From contig NZ_LUTV01000006.1 of the NCBI RefSeq assembly GCF_001646945.1, forward strand, positions 398,584-462,583: DNA of 64,000 bases, written 5' to 3'. This DNA comes from Endozoicomonas ascidiicola. Its GTDB lineage: Bacteria > Pseudomonadota > Gammaproteobacteria > Pseudomonadales > Endozoicomonadaceae. The translations under genes were made by a program, and so were the position numbers. Position 1 is the first letter of the stretch; each line of letters begins with the position of its first letter. The notes beneath the pieces are model-generated. The model did no database searches and had not been told where the DNA came from. It saw only the letters and a program-made list of their open reading frames with translations. Positions 16,552 to 27,153 of this stretch are shown here, one piece after another.

Positions 16552-17016
16552 TCAATAAGCTCTGACCACTCGAGTGGTATTACCCTGAGTTAAGATTTTT
16601 ACCTTATCACCCATCTGCAGCGGCGCATTAGAGTTCGCTTCCTGAACCACTGAAATATAACTGCCACTATCAAGGCGAATGGTCATTTCAATGCCCTGCT
16701 GCCCGGTCAGTTCTTTTTCAGTCATACTGCCAAGCACGCCACCGGCAACACCACCGAGCACGGCAGCTATATCACTGCCTCTGCCGCCACCAACTGTTGA
16801 TCCGGCAATGCCACCAATGGCAGCACCAGCAATGGTGCCCACAGCACCTTCTGTACCTTCAATTTTCACATACTGAAGTTCAGAAATAGTGCCAAAACTC
16901 ACTTGCTGAATGCGCCGGGCTTCACCACTGGAATACGTTGTACCAGTAGTATCCGTCATGCACCCGGTAAGAAAAATCACCAGAAAAGCGGTAGCCAGTT
17001 GTTTCATCATATTCAT
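16552..17016 (-). CDS. slyB: Glycine-zipper outer-membrane lipoprotein (SlyB/Pcp-like)
   Basis: A 154-residue lipoprotein with lipobox LTGC (Cys19). The middle carries a glycine zipper (AVGTIAGAAIGGIAGSTVGG, then AAVLGGVAGGVLGS) forming the two-helix hairpin of the SlyB/Pcp (17-kDa antigen) family, and the C-terminal third has the usual small beta domain (IEMTIRLDSGSYISVV). Such proteins sit in the outer membrane and form rings around barrels under envelope stress. The family is clear; in E. coli slyB belongs to the PhoPQ regulon, which cannot be judged here. Either of two near-adjacent ATGs (17016 or 17007) may be used. Confidence 0.85.
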   Translation of the reverse strand: MNMMKQLATAFLVIFLTGCMTDTTGTTYSSGEARRIQQVSFGTISELQYVKIEGTEGAVGTIAGAAIGGIAGSTVGGGRGSDIAAVLGGVAGGVLGSMTEKELTGQQGIEMTIRLDSGSYISVVQEANSNAPLQMGDKVKILTQGNTTRVVRAY

Positions 17017-17083
17017 TACTCTTCAGTATTCCCGTACTCCAAAAAATCGGGGCACGGGAATAAACACTAACAATTATATTCGC

Positions 17084-20000
17084 CTAACCTATCCAGGCAC
17101 GGGCATTGCGGAACATCCTCATCAATGGTGCATCTTCGCCCCAATGCTCCGGATGCCAGCTGTTTTGCACTTTACGGAACACTCGCTCCGGGTGCGGCAT
17201 CATAATAGTGACACGACCATCGGCACTGGTTAAACCCGTAACCCCTTGAGGCGAACCGTTCGGATTATAAGGATAACGAACAGTTGGCTTGCCAAGATTA
17301 TCCACAAACCTCAACGACACCTGTTCATTCGTGAACAGCTGGTCAACATGGGATGGATTGGCAAATTCAGCATGACCTTCTCCATGGGCAACCGCAATCG
17401 GCATTCGCGCCCCTTCCATACCCTGGAAGAAGATGGAACGGCTCTTCTGAACTTCCACCATAGAAACTCGAGCCTCAAACTGCTCCGACTGATTACGAAC
17501 AAAATGCGGCCATAAATCTGCGCCAGGGATCAAGTCATGAAGATTAGACAACATCTGACATCCATTACAAACACCCAGCGCAAAACTGTCCCGCCGTTCA
17601 AAAAATTGGGCAAATTGTTCCCTTGCCTGTTCGTTAAAAAGAATGGATTTAGCCCAGCCTTCACCAGCGCCCAAGACATCTCCGTAAGAGAAGCCACCAC
17701 AAGCCACCAGCCCTTTAAACTCCTCCAGGCTACGTCGCCCAGAGAGAATATCACTCATATGAACGTCATAGGTTTTAAAACCGGCCCGATCAAATGCAGC
17801 GGCCATTTCAACCTGACCATTTACACCCTGCTCCCGCAGAATGGCCATGGCAGGTCGAACACCGGTATTAATGTAAGGTGCGGCAATGTCTTTGTTGATG
17901 TCAAAAGGCAACGAAGCATGGAGCCCTAGATCTTTGTCGTCCAGCAGGTTATCAAACTCTTGTCGTGCACATTCCGGGTTATCCCGAAGTGCCTGAATGC
18001 GATAACTGGTTTCTGCCCACCAGCGCTGGAGCTTCACTCGACTTTCACTGATCAATTCTGCTCCGTTAAAGCGGAACTTCACTTGCTGAGCATCCGCTAA
18101 CGTACCGATAGTGTGTGAGCAAGACGCCAGCCCATATTGAGCGAGAATGTCTTTTACAATGCCTTTGTCCCTGTGACGAACCTGAATCACTGCACCCAGC
18201 TCTTCATTAAACAGCGCGGGCAGAATCATGGATTTATTGCCCGCCAGTTTATCGAGATCCACCGCAATACCGGTATGTCCGGCAAATGCCATCTCGATCA
18301 ATGTGGTAAACAGGCCACCATCAGAACGATCGTGATAAGCAAGCAGCAAGTCCTTAGCCATCATTTCCTGAATGGCATTGAAGAAGCCTTTAAGGTCTTC
18401 AGGAGAATCCACATCCGGAGCCTGGTCACCTACTTGACCATAAACCTGAGCCAGCGCTGACCCACCAAGGCGGTTATGATCCCGCCCCAGATCAATCAGA
18501 AGCAGATCGGTATTGCCCTGATCGGTTTTCAATTGGGGAGTTAGGGTTTTGCGAATATCCTGAACCGGCGCAAAAGCCGTAATGACCAATGATAAAGGCG
18601 AAGTGACGCTTTTAGTTTCGCCATCTTCCTGCCATTGGGTTCTCATGGACATGGAATCTTTGCCTACCGGAATAGCAATACCCAACGCAGGGCATAATTC
18701 CATTCCAACTGTTTTCACTGTCTCATAAAGATTTTCATCTTCCCCCGGATGCCCTGCTGCGGCCATCCAGTTGGCAGAAAGTTTGATATCGCTCATTTTT
18801 TCGATGCAGGCACTGGCAATATTGGTGATCGATTCGCCAACTGCCATACGACCGGAGGCCGGTGAATTAATCAGAGCAAGCGGCGTTCGCTCTCCCATGG
18901 ACATGGCTTCGCCGGTGTAACGGTCAAAACTGGAGGCGGTCACTGCGCAATCTGCCACCGGCACCTGCCACGGACCCACCATCTGATCACGATTGACCAG
19001 GCCGGTAATGGTTCTGTCGCCGATGGTGATCAAAAAGCTTTTGCTGGCCACAGAAGGTAGTTTCAGAACACGTTCCATGGCTTCCAACATTGGGACGTCA
19101 TCAAGGTTCAGTGGTTCACGTTCGAATGATTGCCTCTGAATTTCCCGATGCATTTTGGGCGGTTTGCCCAGCAGCACCTCCAAGGGCATATCCACGGGTT
19201 GGTTGTCGAAATGACTGTCATCAACCAAAAGATGCTCTTCTTCTATTGCTTCACCCACCACCGCATAAGGGCAACGCTCTTGCCGGCAGATCTCTTCAAA
19301 ACGACTCAGGTCGTCTGTTGCCACCGCGAGCACATAACGTTCCTGGGATTCATTACACCACAGCGCCAGTGGCGACATGCCCGGTTCATCATTATTGATG
19401 GCCCGAAGCTGGAAGTGACCACCACGGCCACCATCGCTCACTAGTTCCGGCAGTGCATTTGACAAACCACCTGCGCCAACATCATGAATAAAGGCAATCG
19501 GATTATTATCGCCCTGCTGCCAACAACGATCGATGACTTCCTGGCAACGGCGCTCCATCTCCGGGTTGTCCCGCTGCACACTGGCAAAATCCAAATCTTC
19601 CTGACCGTCCGCAGAGGTCATGGAAGACGCCGCACCACCGCCCAGGCCGATCTGCATGGCCGGGCCACCAAGGACAATCAGTTTCGCGCCAACAGGGATT
19701 TCACCTTTTTCCACATGCTCCGCTTTGATATTGCCGAGGCCACCGGCCAACATGATGGGCTTGTGGTATCCGCGAACTTCATAACCGGCAGCGCCATTCA
19801 CACGGGCTTCAAAGGTTCTGAAATACCCACAAAGATTTGGGCGGCCAAACTCATTGTTAAAACCGGCGCCACCCAGCGGACCATGAATCATGATATCCAA
19901 TGGTGAAACAATTCGATCCGGCTTGCCATAACTCTGTTCCCACGGCTGCTCGTAGCCCGGAATTTGCAAGTTAGACACAGTAAAACCGGTTAAGCCGGCT

Positions 20001-20998
20001 TTCGGTTTGGAACCTTTACCCGTGGCACCTTCATCACGAATCTCACCACCAGATCCAGTCGCAGCGCCAGCCCACGGCGCAATCGCCGTTGGGTGGTTGT
20101 GGGTTTCTACCTTCATCAGGATATGGATAGCTTCTTCGTTGAAGCCATACTCCCGACTCTCCGCTTCCGGATAAAAGCGCTTGGAGTGGAAGCCTTCAAT
20201 GACCGAGGCGTTGTCTTTATAGGCAGAAAGCACACCTTCACCGTTCAGGGCGTGGGTGTTTCGAATCATCTTGAACAGGGAGAGATCCTGCTCTTCGCCA
20301 TCAATACTCCAGGACGCGTTAAAAATTTTGTGACGACAATGTTCTGAGTTTGCCTGGGCAAACATCATTAACTCAACGTCGGAAGGGTCTCGTTCAAGCT
20401 TTTGATAGCTTTCAACCAGATAATCGATTTCGTCATCGGCCAGTGCTAATCCTAACGACTGGTTTGCACTCACCAGTGCGTCTCTGCCACCTTCCAATAC
20501 CGCCACTGTCTTCATTGGGGCGGGCTCAGAAACTGCAAACAGCTGGGGAATCTCGTCTTCACTGTGGAATACAGACTGAGTCATCCGATCATGAAGCCCG
20601 GCAATGACAGCCGCCTCTTGCTCCGAAGACAGTTCAGCATCCGCATAAACCACAAACCTCACACCACGTTCAATCCGCTGAATCATGGATAGGCCACAGT
20701 TCCTTGCTATTTCAGACGCTTTGCTGGACCAAGGAGAAATAGTACCAGGTCGGGGAACCACCAGATACTCACCTTTCCATGAAACACTATCTGGGATTCT
20801 TTGCTGAATCGTTGGTCCATAAGTGAGCAACTTTTCCAGAATGGCTGCTTGATTATCATCCAGCTCTGACATTTTTTTGACGTAATGCTGAAAATCAGCA
20901 ACGACAGCAGTGATTGCAGGAACTTTGCCCTGAAGCTGGGCAAGCAGCTTTTGACTGCGAAAGTGGGAAAGTGCAGGAGCGCCACGCAGTATCAGCAT
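17084..20998 (-). CDS. purL: Phosphoribosylformylglycinamidine synthase, single-chain
   Basis: Fourth step of purine synthesis: converts FGAR plus glutamine and ATP to FGAM. The 1304-residue protein is the large proteobacterial form (1295 in E. coli). It has an N-terminal linker domain, two AIRS-like halves (for example [20 protein letters not shown] and [10 protein letters not shown]), and a C-terminal glutaminase domain with nucleophile Cys1144 (GVCNGCQML) and the His1269/Glu1271 pair (MMPHPE). No auxiliary PurS/PurQ is needed. It is monocistronic; a hairpin at 17028-17061 follows, but its T run lies in the loop. Confidence 0.98.
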   Translation of the reverse strand: MLILRGAPALSHFRSQKLLAQLQGKVPAITAVVADFQHYVKKMSELDDNQAAILEKLLTYGPTIQQRIPDSVSWKGEYLVVPRPGTISPWSSKASEIARNCGLSMIQRIERGVRFVVYADAELSSEQEAAVIAGLHDRMTQSVFHSEDEIPQLFAVSEPAPMKTVAVLEGGRDALVSANQSLGLALADDEIDYLVESYQKLERDPSDVELMMFAQANSEHCRHKIFNASWSIDGEEQDLSLFKMIRNTHALNGEGVLSAYKDNASVIEGFHSKRFYPEAESREYGFNEEAIHILMKVETHNHPTAIAPWAGAATGSGGEIRDEGATGKGSKPKAGLTGFTVSNLQIPGYEQPWEQSYGKPDRIVSPLDIMIHGPLGGAGFNNEFGRPNLCGYFRTFEARVNGAAGYEVRGYHKPIMLAGGLGNIKAEHVEKGEIPVGAKLIVLGGPAMQIGLGGGAASSMTSADGQEDLDFASVQRDNPEMERRCQEVIDRCWQQGDNNPIAFIHDVGAGGLSNALPELVSDGGRGGHFQLRAINNDEPGMSPLALWCNESQERYVLAVATDDLSRFEEICRQERCPYAVVGEAIEEEHLLVDDSHFDNQPVDMPLEVLLGKPPKMHREIQRQSFEREPLNLDDVPMLEAMERVLKLPSVASKSFLITIGDRTITGLVNRDQMVGPWQVPVADCAVTASSFDRYTGEAMSMGERTPLALINSPASGRMAVGESITNIASACIEKMSDIKLSANWMAAAGHPGEDENLYETVKTVGMELCPALGIAIPVGKDSMSMRTQWQEDGETKSVTSPLSLVITAFAPVQDIRKTLTPQLKTDQGNTDLLLIDLGRDHNRLGGSALAQVYGQVGDQAPDVDSPEDLKGFFNAIQEMMAKDLLLAYHDRSDGGLFTTLIEMAFAGHTGIAVDLDKLAGNKSMILPALFNEELGAVIQVRHRDKGIVKDILAQYGLASCSHTIGTLADAQQVKFRFNGAELISESRVKLQRWWAETSYRIQALRDNPECARQEFDNLLDDKDLGLHASLPFDINKDIAAPYINTGVRPAMAILREQGVNGQVEMAAAFDRAGFKTYDVHMSDILSGRRSLEEFKGLVACGGFSYGDVLGAGEGWAKSILFNEQAREQFAQFFERRDSFALGVCNGCQMLSNLHDLIPGADLWPHFVRNQSEQFEARVSMVEVQKSRSIFFQGMEGARMPIAVAHGEGHAEFANPSHVDQLFTNEQVSLRFVDNLGKPTVRYPYNPNGSPQGVTGLTSADGRVTIMMPHPERVFRKVQNSWHPEHWGEDAPLMRMFRNARAWIG

Positions 20999-21235
20999 GT
21001 TCTGGTCTGTCCTCGGGACTTGTCTATTAATAACGTGTCACAACAGGACTGCAGCCAGGAGCGAATAATTAAAATCAGAAAGCTCACAGGTGGTCACTTC
21101 CTGATTTGGATTACACGCAGTCCTTGTGCTGCAGTCTCTCAACTCAGGGGAATGATCAAAGGTCGCTATGATAATCGAAACTGGCCTCAGGAAACCAGCG
21201 GTCAACCGCCATAAATTTCGGCTTTTACTGCATTA

Positions 21236-21721
21236 TCAGCGAAGAGGTTTACCTTTTTGCTCTCGGATTTGCCTGCGGCGGTCGCGAAAGAAACTACTAA
21301 TCATCGTACTGCACTCATCCTGCAGCACACCGCCCACCACCTCCACCCGGTGATTCACCCAAGGTTGATCAAACACCCTTGAAGCACTGACCGCTGCGCC
21401 AGCTTTAGGTTCCATTGCACCGAAGATTAACCGTCGAATCCGGCTGTGAATAATCCCGCCAGCACACATGGTGCAAGGCTCCAGGGTGACATAAAGATCG
21501 CAGTCCACCAGCCGGTAATTACCGATAACCTCAGCGGCCAGTTGCAGAACAAGGATTTCTGCATGGGCCACCGGATTGCAGGACGAAATAGGCTGATTAC
21601 AGGATCGTGCCAGTATCTGGCCATCTTTTACCACCACCGCACCAACAGGCACCTCGCCTTTTTGACGCCCTTTATCCGCTTCCAGCAGCGCTTCTCTCAT
21701 CCAGATGTCGTCATTAATCAC
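21236..21721 (-). CDS. tadA: tRNA-specific adenosine deaminase
   Basis: Deaminates the wobble adenosine of tRNA-Arg(ACG) to inosine. At 161 residues it matches E. coli TadA (167). The cytidine-deaminase zinc site is complete: His53 and catalytic Glu55 (HAE), and Cys83/Cys86 in PCTMC. The family-specific C-terminal helix (SSFFRDRRRQIREQKG) is present. It is upstream of purL in the same direction with a 237-bp gap, so probably separately transcribed. Confidence 0.95.
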   Translation of the reverse strand: MINDDIWMREALLEADKGRQKGEVPVGAVVVKDGQILARSCNQPISSCNPVAHAEILVLQLAAEVIGNYRLVDCDLYVTLEPCTMCAGGIIHSRIRRLIFGAMEPKAGAAVSASRVFDQPWVNHRVEVVGGVLQDECSTMISSFFRDRRRQIREQKGKPLR

Positions 21722-21941
21722 TAATCAGGGTCTCAATAAAAGAGGTAAAACCGTTACTTTGCAGCTAATTTTCACCCGAGCTTCAGAAAACTAAAACCCC
21801 AGCCGATCAATTCCATAGAATTTTTTCGCAACCGGGCAGTCTGAGCTATACATAGTGTCTAAGCTATAAATGACTAACATTATAAAACAGCTCAATGTTT
21901 AACAATAAAACAGCAAAATAAATCAGTGGAGGAAGGACCTG

Positions 21942-22442
21942 ATGTCTTTCAAGCAGAATGTAGAACAACATCTACAACACTTTGCCCAGAGCATCGGTCT
22001 GGGTGAGCTTAAGCTCAACGAGCATGATGCCTGCGGTTTATGCTTTGACGACACCCTCATCGTCAATATGGAATACCTCGAAGACGATGAAGCTCTGGTC
22101 TTTGTCGCCTCTGTACGCCCGATGGATGCCCACGATTCGGCCAAAACCGAACTGTTTGAGAGAATGCTATCTCTTAACCTTCAGCATCACAGCATGCAGG
22201 GTGCCTTTCTGGCACTGAATCATGATAAGTCTGAAGTACTGCTGATTCGTTCACTTCAAGCTTCTTGTGACTACGGTTTGTTCGAATCCACCCTTGAGAA
22301 GTTTGTGAACACACTGGAATGGTGTGTCAGCGAACTGGATCTTTCTAAGCAGGGTCAACCCGTAACACCAAAAACACCACCTCGTCAGCAGAATAACCAG
22401 AGCGGCCCAGGTGGTCCTGGTGACATGGGCATGATGGTGTAA
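21942..22442 (+). CDS. CesT-family type III secretion chaperone
   Basis: A 166-residue acidic protein. Residues 1-130 follow the Tir-chaperone (CesT) alpha-beta-beta-beta-alpha pattern: N-terminal amphipathic helix (FKQNVEQHLQHFAQSIGL), a CGLCFDDTLIVNMEY strand pair, the ALVFVASVRP strand, helix ELFERMLSLNLQHH, and GAFLALNHDKSEVLLIRS. These proteins dimerise in the cytoplasm, bind the N-terminus of a cargo effector and present it to the SctN ATPase. The last 30 residues are an unusual Pro/Gly/Gln-rich tail (GPGGPGDMGMMV). A strong GGAGGAAGG site precedes the ATG. A terminator separates it from sctN, so it has its own transcript. Its cargo is not adjacent. Confidence 0.75.
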   Translation: MSFKQNVEQHLQHFAQSIGLGELKLNEHDACGLCFDDTLIVNMEYLEDDEALVFVASVRPMDAHDSAKTELFERMLSLNLQHHSMQGAFLALNHDKSEVLLIRSLQASCDYGLFESTLEKFVNTLEWCVSELDLSKQGQPVTPKTPPRQQNNQSGPGGPGDMGMMV

Positions 22443-22465
22443 ACACCAATATTGGTACTTTATAA

Positions 22466-22492
22466 AAGTGGGCTTTATGCCCACTTTTTTTA
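22466..22492 (+). terminator. Terminator between T3SS chaperone and sctN
   Basis: AAAGTGGGC (22466-22474), loop TTTAT, GCCCACTTT (22480-22488), continuing into a T run to 22492. It lies 23 bases after the chaperone stop codon. Confidence 0.88.
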
Positions 22493-22619
22493 TGTTAATT
22501 CCTACCTCTGATCAGCCATTAGGCACATATTCATTAAGACCCACGCCTCAAGGTCGAATACAGGAAATAGAAAACCATAATCTCCTCACAGCAATACTCA
22601 CAACAATGGAGGCTTCAAG

Positions 22620-23957
22620 TTGGCACAAGCATTTAATTATTTAACCAATGCTCTCCAGGGAACGGTTGAAAGTAGCCGGCTTGTGGATATCCGGGGCCGA
22701 GTGACTGAAGTTCAGGGGATGATTATCAAAGCGGCGGTTCCTGGCGTGAAGATTGGCGAACTTTGCCAACTGGTTTCGCCAAACGATCCCAGTGATAAAC
22801 AATCTTTTGCCGAAGTGGTCGGATTTCAGGGACATGAAACCGTGCTTTCTCCTCTGGGTGAGATTATGGGTATTTCATCAACCACAGAAGTATTACCCAC
22901 AGGTAAGGTTCATCATGTTGCCGTAGGCCCTCACTTATTGGGTCATGTGTTGGATGGTATGGGCAGCCCTCTGCAGCCAGATGCCTTTGAAGGTATCGAA
23001 CCAGAAGCACATTACCCCGTCTACGCCAATGCTCCCGATCCACTCACTCGGCAAATCATCGATCATCAGATTCCTTTGGGCGTTCGAGCCATCGATGGCC
23101 TACTCAGTTGTGGCGAAGGTCAGAGAATGGGTATTTTTGCAGCGGCGGGTGGTGGTAAAAGTACCTTGCTTTCCATGCTGGTAAAAGGCGCCGAGGTGGA
23201 TGTTACGGTTCTGGCACTGATTGGTGAACGGGGACGAGAGCTCAGAGAATTTATAGAACATGACCTCGGACCTGAAGGCGTCAAGAAATCCGTCATCATT
23301 GTAGCCACCTCTGACAAATCATCCATGGAGCGAACCAAGGCAGCTTATACCGCAACCGCGGTTGCGGAATATTTCCGGGACAAGGGTCAGAAAGTTTTGC
23401 TGCTAATGGACTCCGTTACCCGTTTCGCCAGGGCACAGCGGGAAATCGGTTTGGCTGCCGGCGAGCCACCAACACGAAGAGGTTTTCCACCCTCCGTCTT
23501 CGCCACACTTCCCAAACTGATGGAAAGAACAGGGATGTCTGATGTTGGTTCAATCACGGCACTTTACACCGTGCTTGTGGAAGGTGATGACATGACTGAG
23601 CCAGTGGCTGACGAAACTCGCTCCATTCTGGACGGTCACATCATCATGTCCCGAAAGCTGGCATCCTCAGGCCATTACCCTGCCATCGATGTGTTGGCCA
23701 GTGCCAGCCGGGTAATGACAGCAATCACTGATCAGGCGCATCAGGCCGCCGCAATCCGAATGCGAGAGTTGATGTCAAAGTATGAAGAAATTGAGCTACT
23801 GGTAAAAGTCGGTGAATACAAGCCCGGCACTGACCCAACCGCCGATGAAGCCATACAGAAAATAGAAACCATCCGAACTTATCTAAAGCAAAAAACCGAT
23901 GAGCTCACCACTGTTGATGAAGCCATCCAGCAGCTTCGCCACATCGTAGGTCGCTGA
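22620..23957 (+). CDS. sctN: Type III secretion ATPase
   Basis: The hexameric cytoplasmic ATPase that strips chaperones and unfolds substrates at the export gate. The 445-residue protein has the beta-barrel N-domain (to about 90), Walker [10 protein letters not shown] (174-182), GERGRE, the Walker B strand [20 protein letters not shown], and a C-terminal helical chaperone-binding domain. The PPSVF and [11 protein letters not shown] blocks mark it as SctN/FliI rather than F1-beta. The start is TTG: GGAGG lies seven bases upstream, whereas the nearby ATG at 22606 opens another frame that stops at once. First gene of the sctNOPQRSTU operon. Confidence 0.96.
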   Translation: MAQAFNYLTNALQGTVESSRLVDIRGRVTEVQGMIIKAAVPGVKIGELCQLVSPNDPSDKQSFAEVVGFQGHETVLSPLGEIMGISSTTEVLPTGKVHHVAVGPHLLGHVLDGMGSPLQPDAFEGIEPEAHYPVYANAPDPLTRQIIDHQIPLGVRAIDGLLSCGEGQRMGIFAAAGGGKSTLLSMLVKGAEVDVTVLALIGERGRELREFIEHDLGPEGVKKSVIIVATSDKSSMERTKAAYTATAVAEYFRDKGQKVLLLMDSVTRFARAQREIGLAAGEPPTRRGFPPSVFATLPKLMERTGMSDVGSITALYTVLVEGDDMTEPVADETRSILDGHIIMSRKLASSGHYPAIDVLASASRVMTAITDQAHQAAAIRMRELMSKYEEIELLVKVGEYKPGTDPTADEAIQKIETIRTYLKQKTDELTTVDEAIQQLRHIVGR

Positions 23958-23961
23958 GTCA

Positions 23962-24423
23962 ATGCTCAAGGAACTGCTAAAAGTCAAAAAGATCCGTGAA
24001 GAGTCGGCGGAACGAGAAGTCCATCGTTGTGAAGACATCCTTGAGCAACGCAAGAAAGATGTAGCAGACCGTAAACGGGAACTGACCGAGTACATTGACT
24101 GGCGATGTAAAGAAGAACAACAGCTTTACGATAACATAATGAATACTTCTGTCGTGCAGAACGATCTGGATAAGTTGAAACAGAAAGTGGCCATTATGCG
24201 AGAAAAAGACGTGGCCATGGAAGAAGCCATTTCGGAAGCAGAAAAACAGGTCGTCAGCGCCGAAGAAGCTCTGGAATCTGCAAAAGAGAAACACGTACAG
24301 GCAAAACTCGCCGTAGAAAAATTTGAAGAGTTCTGCAAGGTTCAAGATGAAGAGGCAGCAAAAGAAGCATTACGCCTTGAAGACTTGGAAATGGAAGAGT
24401 TCACCGGTAAATCAAAGCAATAG
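23962..24423 (+). CDS. sctO: Type III secretion stalk protein
   Basis: A 153-residue, almost entirely helical, highly charged protein (KVKKIREESAEREV, then long Glu/Lys/Ala heptads), the two-stranded coiled coil of the SctO/YscO/FliJ group. It acts as the central stalk of the SctN hexamer and links it to the SctV gate. The family diverges fast, so the assignment rests on size, coiled-coil content and its position four bases after sctN, the invariable place of sctO. Confidence 0.88.
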   Translation: MLKELLKVKKIREESAEREVHRCEDILEQRKKDVADRKRELTEYIDWRCKEEQQLYDNIMNTSVVQNDLDKLKQKVAIMREKDVAMEEAISEAEKQVVSAEEALESAKEKHVQAKLAVEKFEEFCKVQDEEAAKEALRLEDLEMEEFTGKSKQ

Positions 24424-24435
24424 GAGCCAGTAGAT

Positions 24436-25194
24436 ATGGATAGTCTGACCCCAGGCGGAAAATCACAGTCAACACCACCGCCAGAACAGGACTACAACAA
24501 GCAAAGTCGTCAGGTATCTGAAAGACAGGCCAGTGACTTTGCGGATCGTATGGCAAAAGAAAAACGCGCCAAAGAGAAAAATACTGAGAACAACAAAAAC
24601 AATCCAGAAACCAAAAAAGCAGACGACGGCGATCAGAGCCTGGAAAGCCTGCTTGCTGAGCGCAGTCAGACACCCAAAGGCGCCATAAAAGAACGGGAAG
24701 GCGATCAGGATGAAAACATGTTTCAAAACGAACAGGATGGCGCTGAACATGCATTGCTCCAAAGTACAAAAGAAGGACAAATAAAATCGGATCTTCAGCT
24801 TAGAGAGATTCAACAGACGAACAACGTCAAAGAAGTCGAGGCAACACTCAACAAGCTGGCAGATCAGATCAAAGTCTCCGCCAAGGATGCCATTAATGGT
24901 GCTGAAGTCAGAATTACCATGAAGGACAGCGTGCTTCCCGGCACAGAAATTCGCATTCAAAGAAACGCTGGGGAGCTGACCGTCACCATGAATACCAGCT
25001 CTGCAGAAGCAGGTAACTTTCTGGCACAACATGAAGCCGGTCTGCAAAAACTGCTAGCTGACCGATTTTCAAACGACCGGGTTCAAGTCAATGTCAATCT
25101 TGCCGGCAGTAATAATCAGGATGCCGATGGCCGCTCCAGAAACCAGTATGTTGGAGAAGAAAACGATCAAAACTCCAGTAACCGTCAGGCATGA
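24436..25194 (+). CDS. sctP: Type III secretion needle-length/substrate-switch regulator
   Basis: A 252-residue protein with a long, charged, low-complexity N-terminal part (Gln, Lys, Glu, Asp; residues 1-125), as expected for a secreted molecular ruler. Residues 130-215 form the compact C-terminal switch domain (EVRITMKDSVLPGTEIRIQR, LTVTMNTSSAEAGNFLAQHE, LQKLLADRF), which resembles the HpaP/YscP/FliK C-domain that contacts SctU. AGGAG precedes the ATG. Position between sctO and sctQ agrees. Divergent but confident in context. Confidence 0.85.
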   Translation: MDSLTPGGKSQSTPPPEQDYNKQSRQVSERQASDFADRMAKEKRAKEKNTENNKNNPETKKADDGDQSLESLLAERSQTPKGAIKEREGDQDENMFQNEQDGAEHALLQSTKEGQIKSDLQLREIQQTNNVKEVEATLNKLADQIKVSAKDAINGAEVRITMKDSVLPGTEIRIQRNAGELTVTMNTSSAEAGNFLAQHEAGLQKLLADRFSNDRVQVNVNLAGSNNQDADGRSRNQYVGEENDQNSSNRQA

Positions 25195-25205
25195 GTTAAA
25201 CAACA

Positions 25206-26177
25206 ATGGCAAATGATCTTCTGGATCTACCCTCAGTCTCTCCATCGGAGCTGTTACTCAGCAAGCTTCTGAGCGAGCGTCAATCCAGTATCTCGATGTC
25301 TGTTGACGGACAACCTTGGGAGCTGGCACTGGGTAACGGTGCTCCCGCAAAAGCCCCGCCGTTAAAATTACAACTAGAAGTGAACCAACAGCCAGTGACG
25401 TTTTTTACCGGTGAGGCCTTTATTGATCAAATAATGCCTGCCGATTTATCCTCCTCTGTGCTCACTTCCCTGCCAAGCGATTTAGTTCAGGCTGCGATGG
25501 AGAGCAAACTTCATGTTGTTTTCCAGAGCCTTATTAATGCTACTGGCATTGCCATCAAGTTTATCAGCCTGACATCCAGTGACGGACAATCACCTCACGC
25601 AGATTTCACCATTAACATTCAAGTGGGCGGCACCCGGTATCCGGTGTTTATGGAATCCAGTCCGATCATTTTCGAGTTAATCAAGTTACTGCCAGTTCTG
25701 CATCCGGTGGATCAATCGTCTGATATTCCCGTATGGGCCGGGCTGGAACTTGGGCAAGCAAAACTGTCTAAGGTGGAGGTCGAACAACTTGGCACCGGTG
25801 ACGTTGTTTTTTTCAATTACCACGTGACCGGGCAGCAGCTGATCGTCCGCATCAACCCTAAGCTAGCTTTTGTCGGTGAGGCGGAAGGGACAAAAATCAC
25901 CATCAAAAGCAGGATGGATACGATGGAAGAAGATCAATTCGACGATAACGAACAAGTCAGCCTGTCAGACCTTGAGCTGGAATTGCTTTTTGAGGTAGGT
26001 CGGCAGCAATTCAGCGCCCAGGAAATTCAGATGCTGAAGCCAGGCCATGTGTTCGATCTGGAAAGACCAATTGAACAACCAGTGAATGTTCGAGCCAATG
26101 GCAAACTTATCGCAGAGTGCCAGCTGGTGCAGGTCAATAATCGACTGGGTGCGCGTATTACCAGAATTGTGAACTGA
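25206..26177 (+). CDS. sctQ: Type III secretion cytoplasmic sorting-platform protein
   Basis: A 323-residue C-ring/sorting-platform component. The N-terminal half is variable; a first SPOA-like segment is near 195-235 and the canonical SPOA/FliN domain is at 250-323 (LSDLELELLFEVGRQ, LKPGHVFDLERP, VRANGKLIAECQLV, LGARITRIVN). Many SctQ genes also start a short C-terminal product internally; a possible internal start was not resolved here. It sits 11 bases after sctP and about 50 bases before sctR. Confidence 0.92.
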   Translation: MANDLLDLPSVSPSELLLSKLLSERQSSISMSVDGQPWELALGNGAPAKAPPLKLQLEVNQQPVTFFTGEAFIDQIMPADLSSSVLTSLPSDLVQAAMESKLHVVFQSLINATGIAIKFISLTSSDGQSPHADFTINIQVGGTRYPVFMESSPIIFELIKLLPVLHPVDQSSDIPVWAGLELGQAKLSKVEVEQLGTGDVVFFNYHVTGQQLIVRINPKLAFVGEAEGTKITIKSRMDTMEEDQFDDNEQVSLSDLELELLFEVGRQQFSAQEIQMLKPGHVFDLERPIEQPVNVRANGKLIAECQLVQVNNRLGARITRIVN

Positions 26178-26226
26178 TTCTGATAACCAGAGTCACAGCA
26201 AACCTCCTTCGAGGTTAAAGGCAGCC

Positions 26227-26895
26227 ATGGAAACCGGCGCAATTACGCTTACCAGTCCCTTTTATTTGATGCTTCCGCTGGCGCTGATTGCGCTGGTGCC
26301 ATTTTTTGCCGTGATGGGGACATCCTTTTTAAAGCTGGTGGTGGTTTTTTCCATTCTTCGAAATGCCACAGGTCTTCAGCAAATCCCACCCAATATCGCC
26401 ATGAACGCACTGGCCATTATTTTAACTTTTTACATTATGGCGCCCATTGGGTTTGAAACCTGGGAGATGATTCAAGAGCAGGAGATCAGCTTTGAAATGG
26501 AAGACGCTGATCAACTATCAGAAAATATTGAACTGTTGATCACGCCCTACCGGGATTTTCTAAAAAAGAACACATCCGAGCGGGAAAGAAATTTCTTCCT
26601 GCGAACTGCGCGAAAAATCTGGCCTGAAGCCTATCAGGCCCAGCTTGATGCCGATGATCTGATTGTCCTGATGCCTTCTTTTTGCATCAGTGAGCTGACG
26701 AAAGCCTTTGAGATCGGTTTTCTGCTGTACCTGCCGTTTATCATCATTGATTTGATCGTCTCCAATATTCTCTTGGCCATGGGTATGATGATGGTCTCGC
26801 CCATGACCATATCACTGCCGTTTAAACTGTTATTGTTTGTCCTGATTGATGGCTGGACACGATTAATTCACGGACTGGTATTAAGCTATGCATGA
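26227..26895 (+). CDS. sctR: Type III secretion export apparatus protein
   Basis: A 222-residue inner-membrane protein of the SctR/FliP family, which forms the core of the export gate (five SctR, four SctS, one SctT). Hallmarks: TSFLKLVVVFSILRNATGLQQIPPN near the N-terminus and the C-terminal FLLYLPFIIIDLIVSNILLAMGMMMVSP block. Four membrane segments are visible. Its end overlaps sctS by 8 bases, consistent with translational coupling. Confidence 0.97.
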   Translation: METGAITLTSPFYLMLPLALIALVPFFAVMGTSFLKLVVVFSILRNATGLQQIPPNIAMNALAIILTFYIMAPIGFETWEMIQEQEISFEMEDADQLSENIELLITPYRDFLKKNTSERERNFFLRTARKIWPEAYQAQLDADDLIVLMPSFCISELTKAFEIGFLLYLPFIIIDLIVSNILLAMGMMMVSPMTISLPFKLLLFVLIDGWTRLIHGLVLSYA

Positions 26896-27151
26896 TCCCC
26901 AGATCCTAACGCTCACTGCCCAGTCTCTGTGGTTGACCCTGATTCTTTCCATGCCGCCCATCATCGCGGCGACAGCCATTGGTTTGATTATCAGCCTTAT
27001 TCAGGCTCTGACCCAGATTCAGGAGCAAACGTTGCCTTTCGCCTTCAAACTGATCGCTGTTGTGATCAGTATCTTCCTCACTTCCCGCTGGATGGGCATA
27101 GAGCTCTACAACTTCACCATCATGATGATGAATATGATTGAAAGGCTCTAA
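26888..27151 (+). CDS. sctS: Type III secretion export apparatus protein
   Basis: An 87-residue protein with two membrane helices, the FliQ/SctS family; the core LILSMPPIIAATAIGLIISLIQALTQIQEQTLPF is diagnostic. It packs around the outside of the SctR/SctT gate. It overlaps sctR by 8 bases and ends two bases before sctT. Confidence 0.97.
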   Translation: MHDPQILTLTAQSLWLTLILSMPPIIAATAIGLIISLIQALTQIQEQTLPFAFKLIAVVISIFLTSRWMGIELYNFTIMMMNMIERL

Positions 27152-27153
27152 TC

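Noticed and set aside
17028..17061. Hairpin after purL as a Rho-independent terminator
   Set aside because: The ATTCCCGT/ACGGGAAT arms have internal mismatches, and the T run of the minus strand is in the loop, not after the stem.
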